Counted from the stretch's first letter, positions 43,853 through 55,417 are shown. The stretch is DNA of 64,000 bases from Siphonodentalium dalli (GCA_032622095.1 CP136067.1:82980705-83044704), one strand, 5' to 3'. The notes: a model not told the origin generated them from the sequence alone. A program made the numbers and translations.

Positions 43853-44981
43853 CTCTAGCTGCGGGTGGAGCGAACAAGTCAGATTTCATTTGACTTAATT
43901 AGTTCCTCGTTTGCTAGAGCGTTAACACGAGTGAGTTGTGCGGTCGCGACTTCGGTTGTAACCGCCCTCGTGGTAACGCCAGACTGAGATGGTTTTGGAT
44001 TAGGCTCAGGACGGATTATGGAGCTAATCCCTGACGCCGCGTTGGCTGCTATACAGAGAAGCCGGTTAGTGGACGCTGTTAGTTGGTCTCTCCAAGCTAA
44101 CAGGGGCTCTCTGGTTCTCTGTGTAGAATTCCGGACAGAAGATGCTGGTATCCAGAAGTCTTCTGCCGAGAACAGGAACGCCAAGACCCGCTGTACAATG
44201 AAGAAGGGGCCTCCCAAGAGAAAGACACCCTCACAGAAAAGAAGGGACGCTGCCAGACGGGCGAAATGGAAGAAGCAGAAGGGGGGTGACTGTAGATCGG
44301 CCAGTCGCCCCTCCCCGTGTGGCTCAGCCGCCCAGAGTCATAGCCGGCAGGCCGGAGTTGTCTGAGAGACGCCCAGACGACCCGACCTGCGTGGAGACTG
44401 ACGACATTGAACCAGCTAGCAGGGACTCCGTGGATCTTCCGGAGGTCCCTGCTGTCGTCGTCGAGGCTAGCGGAGACAGGGACGTGGATACCACCCCAGA
44501 TGTTCCTGCCGCCAGCTTCGACGTAGAACTGGACAGTTTTCCACCTCGGACACCGGAATTCCATCTAATCCCGGTATCCCCCAGCTCTACCACCACTAGC
44601 AACAACATCAGCACAGCATCCACCCGTTCTGCAGAAGAGATTCAAGAGACAATCGCTGAATATGCACGATTGCACAAACAACGCATGGCAGACTCAGATA
44701 GAGTGCTGGCGATGGCACGCAAATTTCGACAAGACCGAGAACATGAAGAAACCACCAGTTCCGATTCAAATCCAGTCACAACAACAGCAACATCAAACCG
44801 AAGGAAAAAGAAAGCAAAGAAAACCAAAAAAAAAAAAATAGATAATTTCCATTTCACCTTCATCAATCTCATGCTAATGTAATACCATTACATGTACTTT
44901 ATTAAATTTCAAAGTGGGTTGTAGGAAAGGGGTGCCGCCCCTTTCAAATCCTCCCGGGTCAAATCCCAAACCCCCAATAGT
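43853..44981 (+). mobile_element. 1.13-kb insertion bounded by a 12-bp duplication
   Basis: The block between the two atgatcagggtc copies is clearly more GC-rich than its surroundings and carries plus-strand coding-like frames. Joining the flanks restores a continuous minus-strand sequence into the LINE 5' region (the 45005-45075 flank). No terminal inverted repeat was seen, so a target-primed or similar retro-insertion is more likely than a cut-and-paste one. Class unknown. Confidence 0.6.
44018..44882 (+). pseudogene. Broken gag/ORF1-like reading frame in the insertion
   Basis: Two plus-strand frames overlap: 44018-44365 (MELIPDAALAAIQRSRLVDA and a basic PPKRKTPSQKRRDAARRAKW stretch) and 44286-44882 (Pro/Asp/Ser/Thr-rich, then a helical EEIQETIAEYARLHKQRM segment and a Lys-rich tail). 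The shift falls about 44275-44290 in a run of G. The basic KRKTPSQKRRD-type segment resembles nucleic-acid-binding parts of invertebrate retroelement proteins I have seen described only as hypothetical (weak inference). GC and codon use differ from the neighbours, as expected for a recent insertion. Not a confirmed host gene. Confidence 0.45.
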
Positions 44982-44993
44982 ATGATCAGGGTC
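44982..44993. repeat. Target duplication, right copy (atgatcagggtc)
   Basis: Exact 12-bp match to 43841-43852. Confidence 0.75.
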
Positions 44994-45004
44994 TAGATTC
45001 ATTT

Positions 45005-45075
45005 AAAGGCACGGGCGGCGTTCGTTGCAAAAATATTTATATTTGTTCAAATCGCCATCAACAGAAGGAACACAA
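45005..45075 (-). repeat. Probable LINE 5' region, also found at 3.2 kb
   Basis: The reverse complement contains ttccttctgttgatggcgat and aacgaacgccgccc, shared with 3194-3266. It lies where the 5' end of the minus-strand LINE would continue if the 1.13-kb insertion were removed. Confidence 0.55.
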
Positions 45076-45084
45076 AAATATATA

Positions 45085-45585
45085 CAGTTCCGCTCATATG
45101 CAGCGCGTAAATAGTATATTGTCGTCAAGACGTACGATGGTGTACGTAAACAAGAGCATGCTCGTGTTACAGAAGTTGTGCTTCTGTTTACAGAACACAG
45201 CGCAATTCTATTGGTTAATCACACACAAATTATATAAACGCTCTTTATTATTTCCATATAAGGAAAACAGTAACAAATAACGCTCTTTATGTTACCATAT
45301 CCGGATCTAAACAAAAGCCAGGAAACGTAGCGTTTTTTTGCTTTTGTTTACATAACAAAGGGGGGAAATTAACAATAACATAATGTTTATGCCATATTTT
45401 TGATTGGTATAAGAACAAAGTCTGTCTATGTCTTACTATTCCTTCTGTTTATGTCGGTTTTTGACGGAGGTGAATATTTTAACAGCATACCCACCGCCAA
45501 CGTATCTTTAATCAGAAATCCACTGAAAGTACAGCAATATACAGATTTCTAAACTCTCTACGTATTTAGTGCAGCGCCAAACGCC
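45085..45585. other. Spacer with ataaagagcg motif, no gene
   Basis: Two cgctcttta words (45238-45246 and 45281-45289) with a catatggta-like neighbour are reverse complements of the units at 3.7-3.86 kb. No exon was recognised. Confidence 0.45.
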
Positions 45586-45589
45586 AAAA

Positions 45590-46840
45590 GTTGTCGGTAC
45601 CCCTACCCACGGTAGAACAAAATGAAACCAATTTTATATACGAAAATGATAGTAAACAATAACGGACTCGGTGGTGCATGGCTATTGTCAAATGGCCGAT
45701 GAACGATACCCACCAGTGACTTTTTCCAGAAATAAACGATTTTGGTAAGGCGAGCCCTGAGGCTAAATCCTAACTTATTTGCAAACATTGTTGGTGTTAA
45801 AATTGCTACATCATACCACATCTCTACTTGATAGGAAAAAATTGTTCGTTAATTTGGATTTCCTGCCATTTGGAACCGAAACATTTATTTTTTGCTGAAA
45901 ACTCGTTTTCAAACATCGTTCTAACGGATATTTCGATACTGTCGAAATATTTAATCCATATGGTGTAGTAGTTATCTGATAAGCATATGTTGTAAGAATT
46001 TAACAGATATTTTGATCGGTTTGCGAGATGCTGGATTTTAGCTACCCCTCCAAACACGTTTTTGGTAAAAAAAACGTTACATATTTTTTAGAACGTTTTA
46101 TAACATTTTCTAATTGATCTTAATGAGACCCAATATGAATTGTGTACTGAAATGTTGGTCTTGAGATTGCAAATGTGTTCATTCTTCCAGTTACAACAAC
46201 ATGTTATTGTTATATTGATAACAGGTAATTTTGCATTCATTAACATCGATTTTGTAGTACCAAAATATTTGTAATAGCACGTGATAAACTATATAATGCA
46301 TATGGCTCAGCAGTTATCTGGACATAAGATGTATGAAGAATTTAACAGTAATTTTGAACGGTTTGCGAGGTATTGGATATTTGCTACCGCTCCCCCGAAC
46401 ATGTTTTGGTCTAAAAAATACATATTTATGATAACGACTACATACACTTTTTAAAATTATTCTATTGGGACCAAATTATGATTCATGTGATGAAAACCGG
46501 ATCCATAGACACCGCAAGTGTGGCTAAAGATGTCCCTATGCAGGCTTCCAAATCCCCAGTTACAACAACACATTTTATTTATATCATGCATGCAATGTTT
46601 AATTAATATATAACGACTTCGTAGAACTGAAGTATTTGCTATAAACGACACGTAATACAGACTAACATATACAGAACAAAATCATTGATGTTGCCATAGT
46701 GATTGTTGTCCCTCCAAATCGACCAAAATATAGAAAAACAGATATTTTATTTTATAACTCATAAACTAGTCTGACCAATTGCAAGGTGATAAACGTTGGC
46801 TCAAACATGTGAGTTGGGGTCCCCTACACCATTAGAAGTT
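45590..46840 (+). repeat. Module A repeat, copy 1
   Basis: About 1.25 kb homologous to 62420-63640 (same strand) and, for its first part, to 54000-54640 (opposite strand). Shared words are gatgaacgatacccaccagt, gactttttccagaaat, ctaacttatttgc, tacatcataccacatc, atttggaaccgaa and cagttacaacaaca. Inside, a ~330-370-bp unit (ending ggtttgcgag.t..tgga and a c.cccgaacatgttttggt block) is present about twice. No coding potential. Confidence 0.85.
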
Positions 46841-46959
46841 TTGAACACACCACGAATCGAAAATATAGCATGAATATTAACCGAATGTGTGGATTACGGT
46901 GATGACATATATTACGACAGAAATAGCGAAAATGCGATATATATATGGAGTATGACAAT

Positions 46960-47706
46960 AACTGCATGTGGTGGTGGTGGTAATGATGATACTGTTTCGA
47001 ATGGCGATGATGATGATGTTGATGGTGATGCTGCCGATGATTATAACGAAACCGACGATGATGATGTTGATAATGATGACGAAAATGACAGTGGTGGTGA
47101 AGATGATTAGTATGGCGATGATGTCTGATGGCGATAATCACGATGGTGGTGATGATGATAACAATGGTGGGGACGATGATTATGATGATGATATATATGC
47201 TTGAGATGATGAACGACGGCGACGACGATGATGAAGATTTTGATTATCATGATAACGATGATGATGGCGATGATTATGACGATGATGTTATGATGATGGT
47301 AATGATGATGATGATGATGATGGTGGTGGTGATTGTGGCGACTATGACGACGACGATGACGTCGATGAAGACGATGCTGGTGATGATGATGATGATGATG
47401 ATACTGAAGACGACGATGATGATGATGATGATGAAGATGAATATGAGGATGAAACGACGACGACGACGATGATGATGATGATTATGAGGATGATGATGAT
47501 GGTGACGATGATGATGATAATGGTGACGGTGATGATGATGATTATGATGATTATGATGATTGTGATGATGATGATTATGATGACGATTATGATGATGATT
47601 ACGATGATGATAATGATGATGATGATGATCCTTATGATGATGATGTTGACGACGATGATGATAATGGTGGTGATGATGATGATGATGATGACGACGACGA
47701 CGACTG
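46960..47706 (+). repeat. (GAT)n-type microsatellite, ~750 bp
   Basis: Imperfect gatgatgac / gatgatgat repeats with gtg, ggt and tat interruptions. It produces Asp-rich, Met-rich and His-rich open frames in different phases, none of which is a gene. Confidence 0.95.
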
Positions 47707-47759
47707 AATCCTTATGTTCAATACATTAACCGAGAGTGAGAACGGAAGGTAGTTTTATC

Positions 47760-49170
47760 AGGAAATGCACAATTTATATGGGTGGATTGTTTCCCGAACG
47801 CTTGTATCGTTTTATATAAAGCGGCGAATTTGCTGTTTTGAGGACTCCCTACCCAATTGAAGTGTTAAAAATACTGAAAGGATTGCCCTCAATATTGAAT
47901 AAGGGTGTTTGTAAAGCTAGAGTAGTAGACTTAGGACATACTCAATATGTTCCCCAAAGCCTTTGGCGCCTTACAAAAAGCGGATGGCAAATGGTATGGA
48001 AAGGCGAATATTTTTTTGCTTTGTGGGACCCCTTAACCCAATTAAACTCTTGATCACAACATGCACTGAAGCTGTATTCTCTTAATATTAACTGACAGTT
48101 TGAACGATATGTAATGCTATCAGGAAATATGCAATGTATATGGGTAGTTTCGTTCCCGAAATCCCAGGGTACTTTACAAAAAGGCGACTGACAACTACGA
48201 AAGTTTAATTTTCTTTGTTTTGAGGCTCCCTATCACATACAGAAATACACATCTTTAATGGATGGGTTGGTTCCCGAATGTCTGGGACACTTTACAAAAA
48301 GCGGCTAGCAAACGAGAAATTTTCTCTGTTTTGGGGGACTCCTTAATTCATTTGAACACACAATGAACTGAAGTTATATACTCTCAAAATTATCTGTGTG
48401 TGTGTATGAAAGTTAATCGGGCAATTATCAAATGATATGAGTGGTTTGGATCCCGCGAAACCGCGGGTACTTTGCAAAAAGCGACTGGAAAATACGAAAT
48501 GCGAATGTTCTATACCCACTATCCCACTTGAACTCTTAGACACGACACGAACTGAAATGATATGGTCCCAATTGTAAACGAGGGTGCGGACACATTGATC
48601 TATTATCAGGACATACACATCTGTTATGGACAAGATAGTTCCCGAAAGCCTATGATACTTTACAACAAGCGGCTGGCAAACGAAAAAGTTAAATTTTCAC
48701 TGCATGCCTTAGGGGACAACCATCCCTATCTGAAATATTGAACAAACCACTAACTAAAGGGATATGCTATCAATATCACCAGAGGTTGCGGAAGAATGGA
48801 TGCTCTATCAGAAAAGATGCAATGTTGAATGATATGTTGGTTCACGAAAGCATGTGGCACCTTACAAAAAGCAGATGACAGACGATAAAGGAGAAGTTTC
48901 ACTGTGTTGATGGACCCCCTACCACATGTAAACTGTTGAACCCATCCCGAACAAATGGATGTGCTCCCAATATCAAACGACGGTGTGAAAAATGGTTATT
49001 CTACCAATAAATATACAATTGTTATTGATGTGTTAGTACCCGACAGACAGTGACACTTCACAAAAAGCGGCTGGCAAATAAAAATGCGATTTTCACTGTT
49101 TTATGATCCTCTACCATATTTGAAAACTAGAACACATCACGAACTGGAACGATATCCTCCCAATATTAAA
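47760..49170 (+). repeat. Module B tandem array, ~190-bp unit
   Basis: Units share ggttggttcccgaaagcctg, a cactttacaaaaagcggctgg block, a ttttcactgttttg..gacccc block, gaacacaacacgaactgaa and a ctatcaggaaatacacaat block. Unit anchors lie near 47795, 47955, 48152, 48271, 48449, 48640, 48841 and 49037. Diverged, with no protein-coding potential. Confidence 0.85.
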
Positions 49171-49174
49171 TGAG

Positions 49175-49985
49175 TAGTTTGGTAGTTGGGTTGGCATGGA
49201 CCCCAATCTTTGACCAACAATGATATAATTTTCTTTCCATTTTACTCGGAATTGAAACTTGAAAAAAATTGTAAATAACATCGTCTTGAACCGACAAATG
49301 AATTCAGGTTCTGAGATTCGTTTCAATTTCAAAATGACCCTATGGACTATTCGGGAATACAAATAAGACAATTTGCTTGAATTCACTTCCGTGTGAAAAC
49401 TTGACTTTCCATGAATATATAGCGCCTGCTATCTTGAATATTCCTTGTGAAAGAAAAGCTTGGGGGCATGATGACATGAATACACGTTTATTCACATCTT
49501 AATTGCATATCACAATATATAATTCTTTAATAAACGTTTGAATTTGGCATGAAAATTTTCTATGCGCTTTTGACCCTATAATCCATATTTTCTTAACGCC
49601 TCGTTCAATTTTACAAAACGTCTTAAACCATGCAACGTTACCCCCGCATTACTATTATATATTGTACCGTGCATCCAAATTCCAAAAACACGCTCCGACA
49701 TTTTTGAAGTTTTTCGAATCTTGACAAATAGAATATTTGATTTTGTTACATTCTTTAGCTTATATTGAACAACAATTTCTAACAAACTTTTTGTTAAGAA
49801 GTTGACGGGACGAACGTCATGCTAGAAGTGAAACTGATTTCCGAACACGTGACCCCGCTTTGTTATCAATAAGCCCCATTGGCTGTTACCTCCTCACGTG
49901 TTCATAAACAAACATAATTACACCGAATCACGGAAACCCACCGTTTCCCGCGCTATTGAATTATGTTAACCCATGTCGCCAAGAC
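49175..49985. other. Unassigned insert within module B
   Basis: A stretch without module-B words. No gene or terminal repeat was recognised; the segment near 49840-49920 (cacgtgacc...cctcacgtg) carries two inverted cacgtg words. Confidence 0.4.
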
Positions 49986-49989
49986 AAAT

Positions 49990-50325
49990 GTTTTTCTCTA
50001 TAGTGCGAAACGCGAAAAAACATTAGTATTTTATCAGGATGTACACACCATGTATGTGTTGGTTCCTGAAAGCCTGCACCATGTGGCACTTCACTACAAC
50101 CGGTTGACAAATAAAGGCGAATGTGTATATATATGCATATACCCTATTCAAATCTTGAGAAAATCACGTACTGAGGGATACTGTTCTCAATATCAACAGA
50201 GGTTGTGGCCGAATGGCTATTCTATCAGGCACTATACGATATATATAAGGATGCATATGTTGTTGTCTGACAGCCTGGGACACTTTACAAAAAGCGGCTG
50301 ACAAAGAACAATGAAAGTGTCAATG
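49990..50325 (+). repeat. Module B units, continued
   Basis: Two units (anchors about 50064 and 50262, 198 bp apart) with ttggttcctgaaagcctgca and cactttacaaaaagcggctg. The second unit is cut by the block that starts with tagctcaac at 50331. Confidence 0.8.
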
Positions 50326-50429
50326 ACACTGTAGCTCAACATTGTAAAGAAGGTAATTTTTTTGCGATGAGCAATGAATAGAGAGATTAAAAAGGAGTGT
50401 AAAAATGAGCAGTAAAGAATATAGTCACA

Positions 50430-52310
50430 CACAGAGTAAAATCCAAGATGGCTGCTGGCGCCATGTTTTTTGGCCGAATGACCCCAAATTAACTCGTTCC
50501 CATCTACATGTCAATCTTATCATCCATGACAAATTTAATGATGATCAGACAAACAGTACGACCTGTGGCCCGTGCTAATGGATTAAATTTTGAAATCCAA
50601 GATGGCCGCTGAAGGCCATGTTTTTTGTCCGAATGACCCCAAAATGACTCGTTCCCATCTACATTCCAATTTCAACAGCCATGACAATTTTTATGATGAT
50701 CAGACTAAAGGTACGACCTGTAGTCCGTGCTAAATGATTTAGTCATACAAAGAGTAAAATGCAAGATGGCTGCTGGTGGCCATATTTTTTGGCCGAATGA
50801 CCCCAAAATGACTCGTTCCCATCTACATGTCATTATTAACATTCTTGACAAATTTTATAATGATCAGACTAAAAGTAGGACCTGTAGCCCGTGCTAAAGG
50901 ATCTAGTCATACAAAGAGTAAAATCCAAGATGGCTGCTGGTGGCCATGTTTTTTGGCCGAATGACCCCAAAATTACTCGTTCCCATCTACATGTCAATCT
51001 TATCATCCATGACAAATTTAATGATGATCAGACAAACAGTACGACCTGTGGCCCGTGCTAATGGATTAAATTTTGAAATCCAAGATGGCCGCTGAAGGCC
51101 ATGTTTTTTGTCCGAATGACCCCAAAATGACTCGTTCCCATCTACATTCCAATTTCAACAGCCATGACAATTTTTATGATGATCAGACTAAAGGTACGAC
51201 CTGTAGTCCGTGCTAAATGATTTAGTCATACAAAGAGTAAAATGCAAGATGGCTGCTGGTGGCCATATTTTTTGGCCGAATGACCCCAAAATGACTCGTT
51301 CCCATCTACATGTCATTATTAACATTCTTGACAAATTTTATAATGATCAGACTAAAAGTAGGACCTGTAGCCCGTGCTAAATTATTTAGTCATACAAAGA
51401 GTAAAATCGAAGATGGCTGCTGGCGGCCATGTTTTATGGCCGAATCACCCCAAAATTACTCGTTCCCATCTACATGTCAATATTATCATCCATGACAAAT
51501 TTCATGATGATCAGACAAACAGTACGACCTGTGGCCCGTGCTAATGGATTAAATTTTGAAATCCAAGATGGCCACTGGCGGCCTTGTTTTTTGTCCGGAT
51601 GACCCCAAAATGACTCGTTCCCATCTACATTCCAATTTCAACAGCCATGACAAATTTTTATGATGATCAGACTAAAGGTACGACCTGTAGCCCGTGCTAA
51701 AGGATTTAGTCATACAAAGAGTAAAATCCAAGATGGCTGCTGGCGGCCATGTTTTTTGGCCGAATGACCCCAAAATGACTCGTTCCCATCTACATGTCAT
51801 TATTAACATTCTTGACAAATTTTATGATGATCAGACTGAAAGTAGGACCTGTAGCCCGTGCTAAATTATTTAGACATACAAAGAGTAAAATCCAAGATGG
51901 CTGCTGGCGACCATATTTTTTAGCCGAATAACCCCAAAATTACTCGTTCCCATCTACATGTTATTATTAATATCTATGACAAATTTTATGATGATCAGAC
52001 TAAAGGTACGACCTGTAGCCCGTGCTAAAGGATTTAGTTATACAAAGAGTAAAATCCAAGATGGCTGCTGGCGGCCATGTTTTTTTGGCCGAATGACCCC
52101 AAAATGACTCGTTCCCATCTACATGTCATTATTAACATTCTTGACAAATTTCATGATGATCAGACAAACAGTACGGCCTGTAGCCCGTGCTAATGAATGA
52201 ATTTTGAAATCTAATATGGCCACTGGCGGCCATTCTGGTCTAAATGTTGATGTCAACAGCTATGACAAATTTCATAATGATCCGACCAAAGGTACGACCT
52301 GTAGTCTGCA
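50430..52310 (+). repeat. 161-bp satellite, 12 units
   Basis: aagatggc starts near 50444, 50599, 50763, 50927, 51082, 51245, 51409, 51564, 51730, 51894 and 52058, with a last diverged unit near 52213. Each unit: atccaagatggctgctggcg, a gccatgttttttggccgaat block, accccaaaatgactcgttcc, a catctacatgtcattatta block, gacaaattttatgatgatca, and gacctgtagcccgtgctaa. Units of three types alternate. Confidence 0.95.
50488..51380 (+). repeat. Higher-order repeat, 483-bp trimer in two copies
   Basis: From ttactcgttcccatct-type sequence near 50490 to about 50896 the sequence appears identical to that 483 bp downstream (50973-51380), including private variants such as cgctgaagg and aatgcaagatgg. 483 is three times 161. 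Confidence 0.88.
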
Positions 52311-52449
52311 TTGTTGATGCCTTACGTACACACGTACACACGCACACACGTACACACGGACGACGGACGACAAAGCCATGGCAATAGCTCAAACTTTACA
52401 AAGTAAAGTTGAGCTAAAAATGCAATTATAACTATTTCTGTGACCATTA

Positions 52450-52830
52450 GCGCTATTTGAAGTCACGACAACACCACGAAATGAAGGCATATGCTATCGG
52501 TTTTAACTGAGAACTGAGTGTGTGGACATAGAACAGTTCTATCAGGAAGTAAACAATTTGTATGGATGGGTTGGATCCTGAGTCCTAGGAGTCTGTGACA
52601 CATTGAAATAATCAACTGGCAAATACGAAAGGCGAATTGTCACTGGTTTTGGAGTGTTTAATATAAAACAAACTAACATTATATGCTATGCGTTTTAACA
52701 GAGGCCGTGGAGAAAATGATATTCGATCAGAAAATATACAATTATTATGGATAATCCCGTTCCCGAAAGCCTGCGTCACCTTACACAAAGCGAATGGCAA
52801 ATCAGAAAGACTATTTTCGATTGTTTGGAG
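52450..52830 (+). repeat. Module B units, continued after the satellite
   Basis: Anchors near 52570 and 52759; words gaaggcatatgctatcggtt, ctatcaggaagtaaacaatt, gttcccgaaagcctgcgtca and acaaagcg.atggcaaa. Confidence 0.75.
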
Positions 52831-52852
52831 ACCACCAGTCTGGGTGAACGTC

Positions 52853-52877
52853 GACTCTATATTTGAAATATAGAGTC
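52853..52877. repeat. 25-bp perfect hairpin
   Basis: gactctatattt, one-base spacer g, then its exact reverse complement. Confidence 0.9.
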
Positions 52878-52999
52878 TGGAGCTTATGTCGCCAAAACCA
52901 TTTCTATTCAGCGAAGAGCTTCCCCAAAATGACGTCACGGATTTAAAAAAATACATCGATGATTGACAGGTGTCCCCACGTGTTATTTCGCAATAGCAA

Positions 53000-53220
53000 T
53001 GGCCTGTGTCGCGACATAAACTTACAGCAGATAATATTTGTCGTGTGTGCGACTATTCTTTTTCGGGAGATGAACTCGCTGCATCAATCGGAAAGCTGCA
53101 TCCGAGAGCAAAAAATAAGGTCGTCATCAAAAATGATGCTTTAGAACTATTTAAAAGCATAAAATTTAGTCATTTCCTCGGTGTTAACTTTCAGATGACT
53201 TTTTTACGACAAATAATTTG
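53000..53220 (+). CDS. Candidate exon with CxxC motif (weak)
   Basis: The frame W-P-V-SRHKLTADNICRVCDYSF then SGDELAASIGKLHPRAKNK looks protein-like, with a CxxC that could be part of a zinc-binding motif and a basic stretch after it. No in-frame ATG precedes it before the stop at about 52997, so it would need an upstream exon; a possible acceptor is cgcaatag|caatgg. A donor is unclear. No family is recognised with confidence; a transposon-derived DNA-binding module is one possibility. Confidence 0.28.
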
Positions 53221-53995
53221 ATTTGCAAACCATGGTACAATAAAGTAAATCAAATACACGGACATGAGTGAGTTCTATTTATATTTATGGGAGGCCAAGT
53301 TGGTACCATGCGCAGGCCTATCTATCAGGTCTAGCACATCCTTCAAATTAATCCGAATCGTACCGAATATATAATTTCGAAGCCATTGTTTCTGTCTGTT
53401 GTATTTGCAAGCATGATCGCTTTCGATCGGAGAAATTCCGCTCTGTTACTATATTTAGAGGTGACATTATGGGAGTCTCCGCCCACTAACACTTGTTTAT
53501 TAACCCATACGTTTTCATTGGACGGAAAATAATTTACGCAATCAATCAGATTACGGAATCCCGAGGACTTGGAAAGGAGATAGCGATGTTATCCGTCAGA
53601 CCTTATATTCAATGTTGTAATGAATATTTAGGTATGAGTTTACTCAGACTGGGAGACCACCTACCCTGTTTTAAGTCTTGAGTACTCAACAAACTGAATA
53701 TATGACAACATTATCCTAGCTACACATCAGACTCTCTTGCGTTTGATTTAGATATACTGGTATATACAACTAAAAAAACTGCCACCTTGGTGGGAATTCA
53801 TTTGAACCTACTATTTATTTTCTATATTTCTTATTATTTAGAGGGACACTGACAATCACTTTGGCAACAAAGGTGATTTTGTTTTATATTTGTGAGACTA
53901 TATGTATACATTGTGTGTGTCATATGGTGCCTTTTACAAATATTTCAGTCGCACAAAGTCGACGTCGATGCATGTTTATATATAGTGGTTATCGA
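53221..53995. other. No gene recognised
   Basis: AT-rich spacer with short frames of no protein-like character. Confidence 0.45.
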
Positions 53996-53999
53996 TAAA

Positions 54000-54640
54000 A
54001 TGTGTTGTTGTGATTGATGTTGTAACTGGGGCTCTGGAAGCCTGAACACGTCTTTAATCACTTTAAAAATGTTACCGTGCCAAATGTTCAGCAAACGAGT
54101 CATGTGGGCTCCCATTATGATCAATTGGGAAATTGGTGATGTTGTTATAACAAATATGAAATTTTTCAACCAAAAACGTGTTTGTGGGAGGAGCAGCTAA
54201 AATCCAGTATCTTGTAATCCGTTCAAAAATTGCTGTATATTTCTTTCTACATATGATTTTCAGATAACTACTAGACCATATGAATTAACTATTTGGGCAT
54301 TATATGCAATATTCATTTGAATGATAATGTTTGAAACAAAATATTTTTATGGTATGATGTAGTAGTTTTAACAATGTTGGCAAATAAGTAAGGAATTAGC
54401 CGCAGAGCTCGCTTTACCAAAATCGTTAATTTCTGGAAAAAGTCATTAGTGGATATCGTTCATCGACGATATGACAATAGCTACCATCGATTCCGTTATT
54501 TTGCACTATCGTTTTCGTGAACAATATATATTCAAAAAAGTTGGTTTCAACTTGTTCTGCGTATAGATAATGGTATCTCGAAAACTAGAGCTCTTTTTCG
54601 ATTTGGCCGCTGCACTAATTTGGTAATCTGAAATATTCGA
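54000..54640 (-). repeat. Module A repeat, inverted partial copy
   Basis: Reverse-complement matches to 45.6-46.1 kb: ttggcaaataagtaaggaat, ttctggaaaaagtcattagt, gatatcgttcatcgacgata and ggtttcaacttgttctg occur in reversed order relative to copies 1 and 3. Confidence 0.75.
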
Positions 54641-55175
54641 GGCGTCTAGCTGCATTTCCAAACGTTTGTACAAATTCAAATTAGTTTATTCTCATTCATC
54701 GTGGTATGACATATATAGATCAACATATATACATGTAATACACTATTCATAAAGAGGAATGGCACTGATACTGACAATTAAGTACATACATGTATTGTCT
54801 AACGTTTTTATTTCAGGATATGAACATAGAGGGAAGGTTCTAAGTTGTTAACATTGATTGCTCTCTAAGTTGTTAACATTGGGTTGGAATTCGTTGTTTT
54901 GTGGACGGTGAACTCGTCAAGTGGACGTTCGTCTTATATAATCGCATTATTTATGTATAAAATGTTGTCTTGATGTAGCCCATTTATCATAGTATACTGT
55001 ATCAAGTAGGGGCGTTATTATATGTATTCTTATGTTTTAGTTTCAAAACTACTGGCGGACTCCTGTTCAACTTCGAGATCATACCAGGCGCAGCTGAGAA
55101 GGGATGGATAAATAGACATGTATAGACCACACACCAACAGTGTTTTTTCGCATGCGAATATGATATGCACACCCT
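54641..55175. other. No gene recognised
   Basis: AT-rich spacer. ctaagttgttaacattg is duplicated at 54839 and 54868. Confidence 0.45.
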
Positions 55176-55205
55176 TTAACCCTTTACCCAACAGAACGGC
55201 CCTGT

Positions 55206-55274
55206 GCCAATGCATTCTCTTATATATGCGAGTCGACCATAGGTCGCCTCGCATATATAAGAGAATGCATTGGC
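55206..55274. repeat. Recurrent 69-bp hairpin
   Basis: Starts gccaatgcattctcttatat; apex gtcgaccataggtcgcc. Confidence 0.95.
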
Positions 55275-55417
55275 TTAACACATATTAAAAATGATAAAAT
55301 TGTCAAAGAATGTAGAAAAATATTATAAAAAATGTTAAAAAATGTAAGAAAACATTATAAAATTGTTAAAGAATGTAAGAAAAAATGGTAAAAAGTGTTA
55401 AAAAAGATTTTTTTTAG

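Larger units (their letters stand above)
50331..52420. mobile_element. Satellite-bearing block bounded by tagctcaac
   Basis: The left edge tagctcaacattgtaaag and the reverse complement of the right edge (tagctcaactttactttgta) are similar terminal repeats. On each side module-B sequence breaks off and resumes. Between them lies the 161-bp satellite, plus a acacacgtacacacg / gacggacgac tail followed by ccatggcaatagctc. Looks like an inserted satellite-carrying element. Confidence 0.55.

Noticed and set aside
44097-44623. Minus-strand frames across the 1.13-kb insertion
   Set aside because: They overlap plus-strand frames that look more protein-like (basic and helical segments). GC-rich sequence tends to leave antisense frames open.
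46889-47729. Asp-rich, Met-rich and His-rich open frames
   Set aside because: All are translations of one GAT-type microsatellite in different phases.
50430-52310. Regular repeats considered as a CRISPR-like array
   Set aside because: Units are 161 bp and fully homologous with no short direct repeat plus unique spacer. The context is a eukaryotic satellite.
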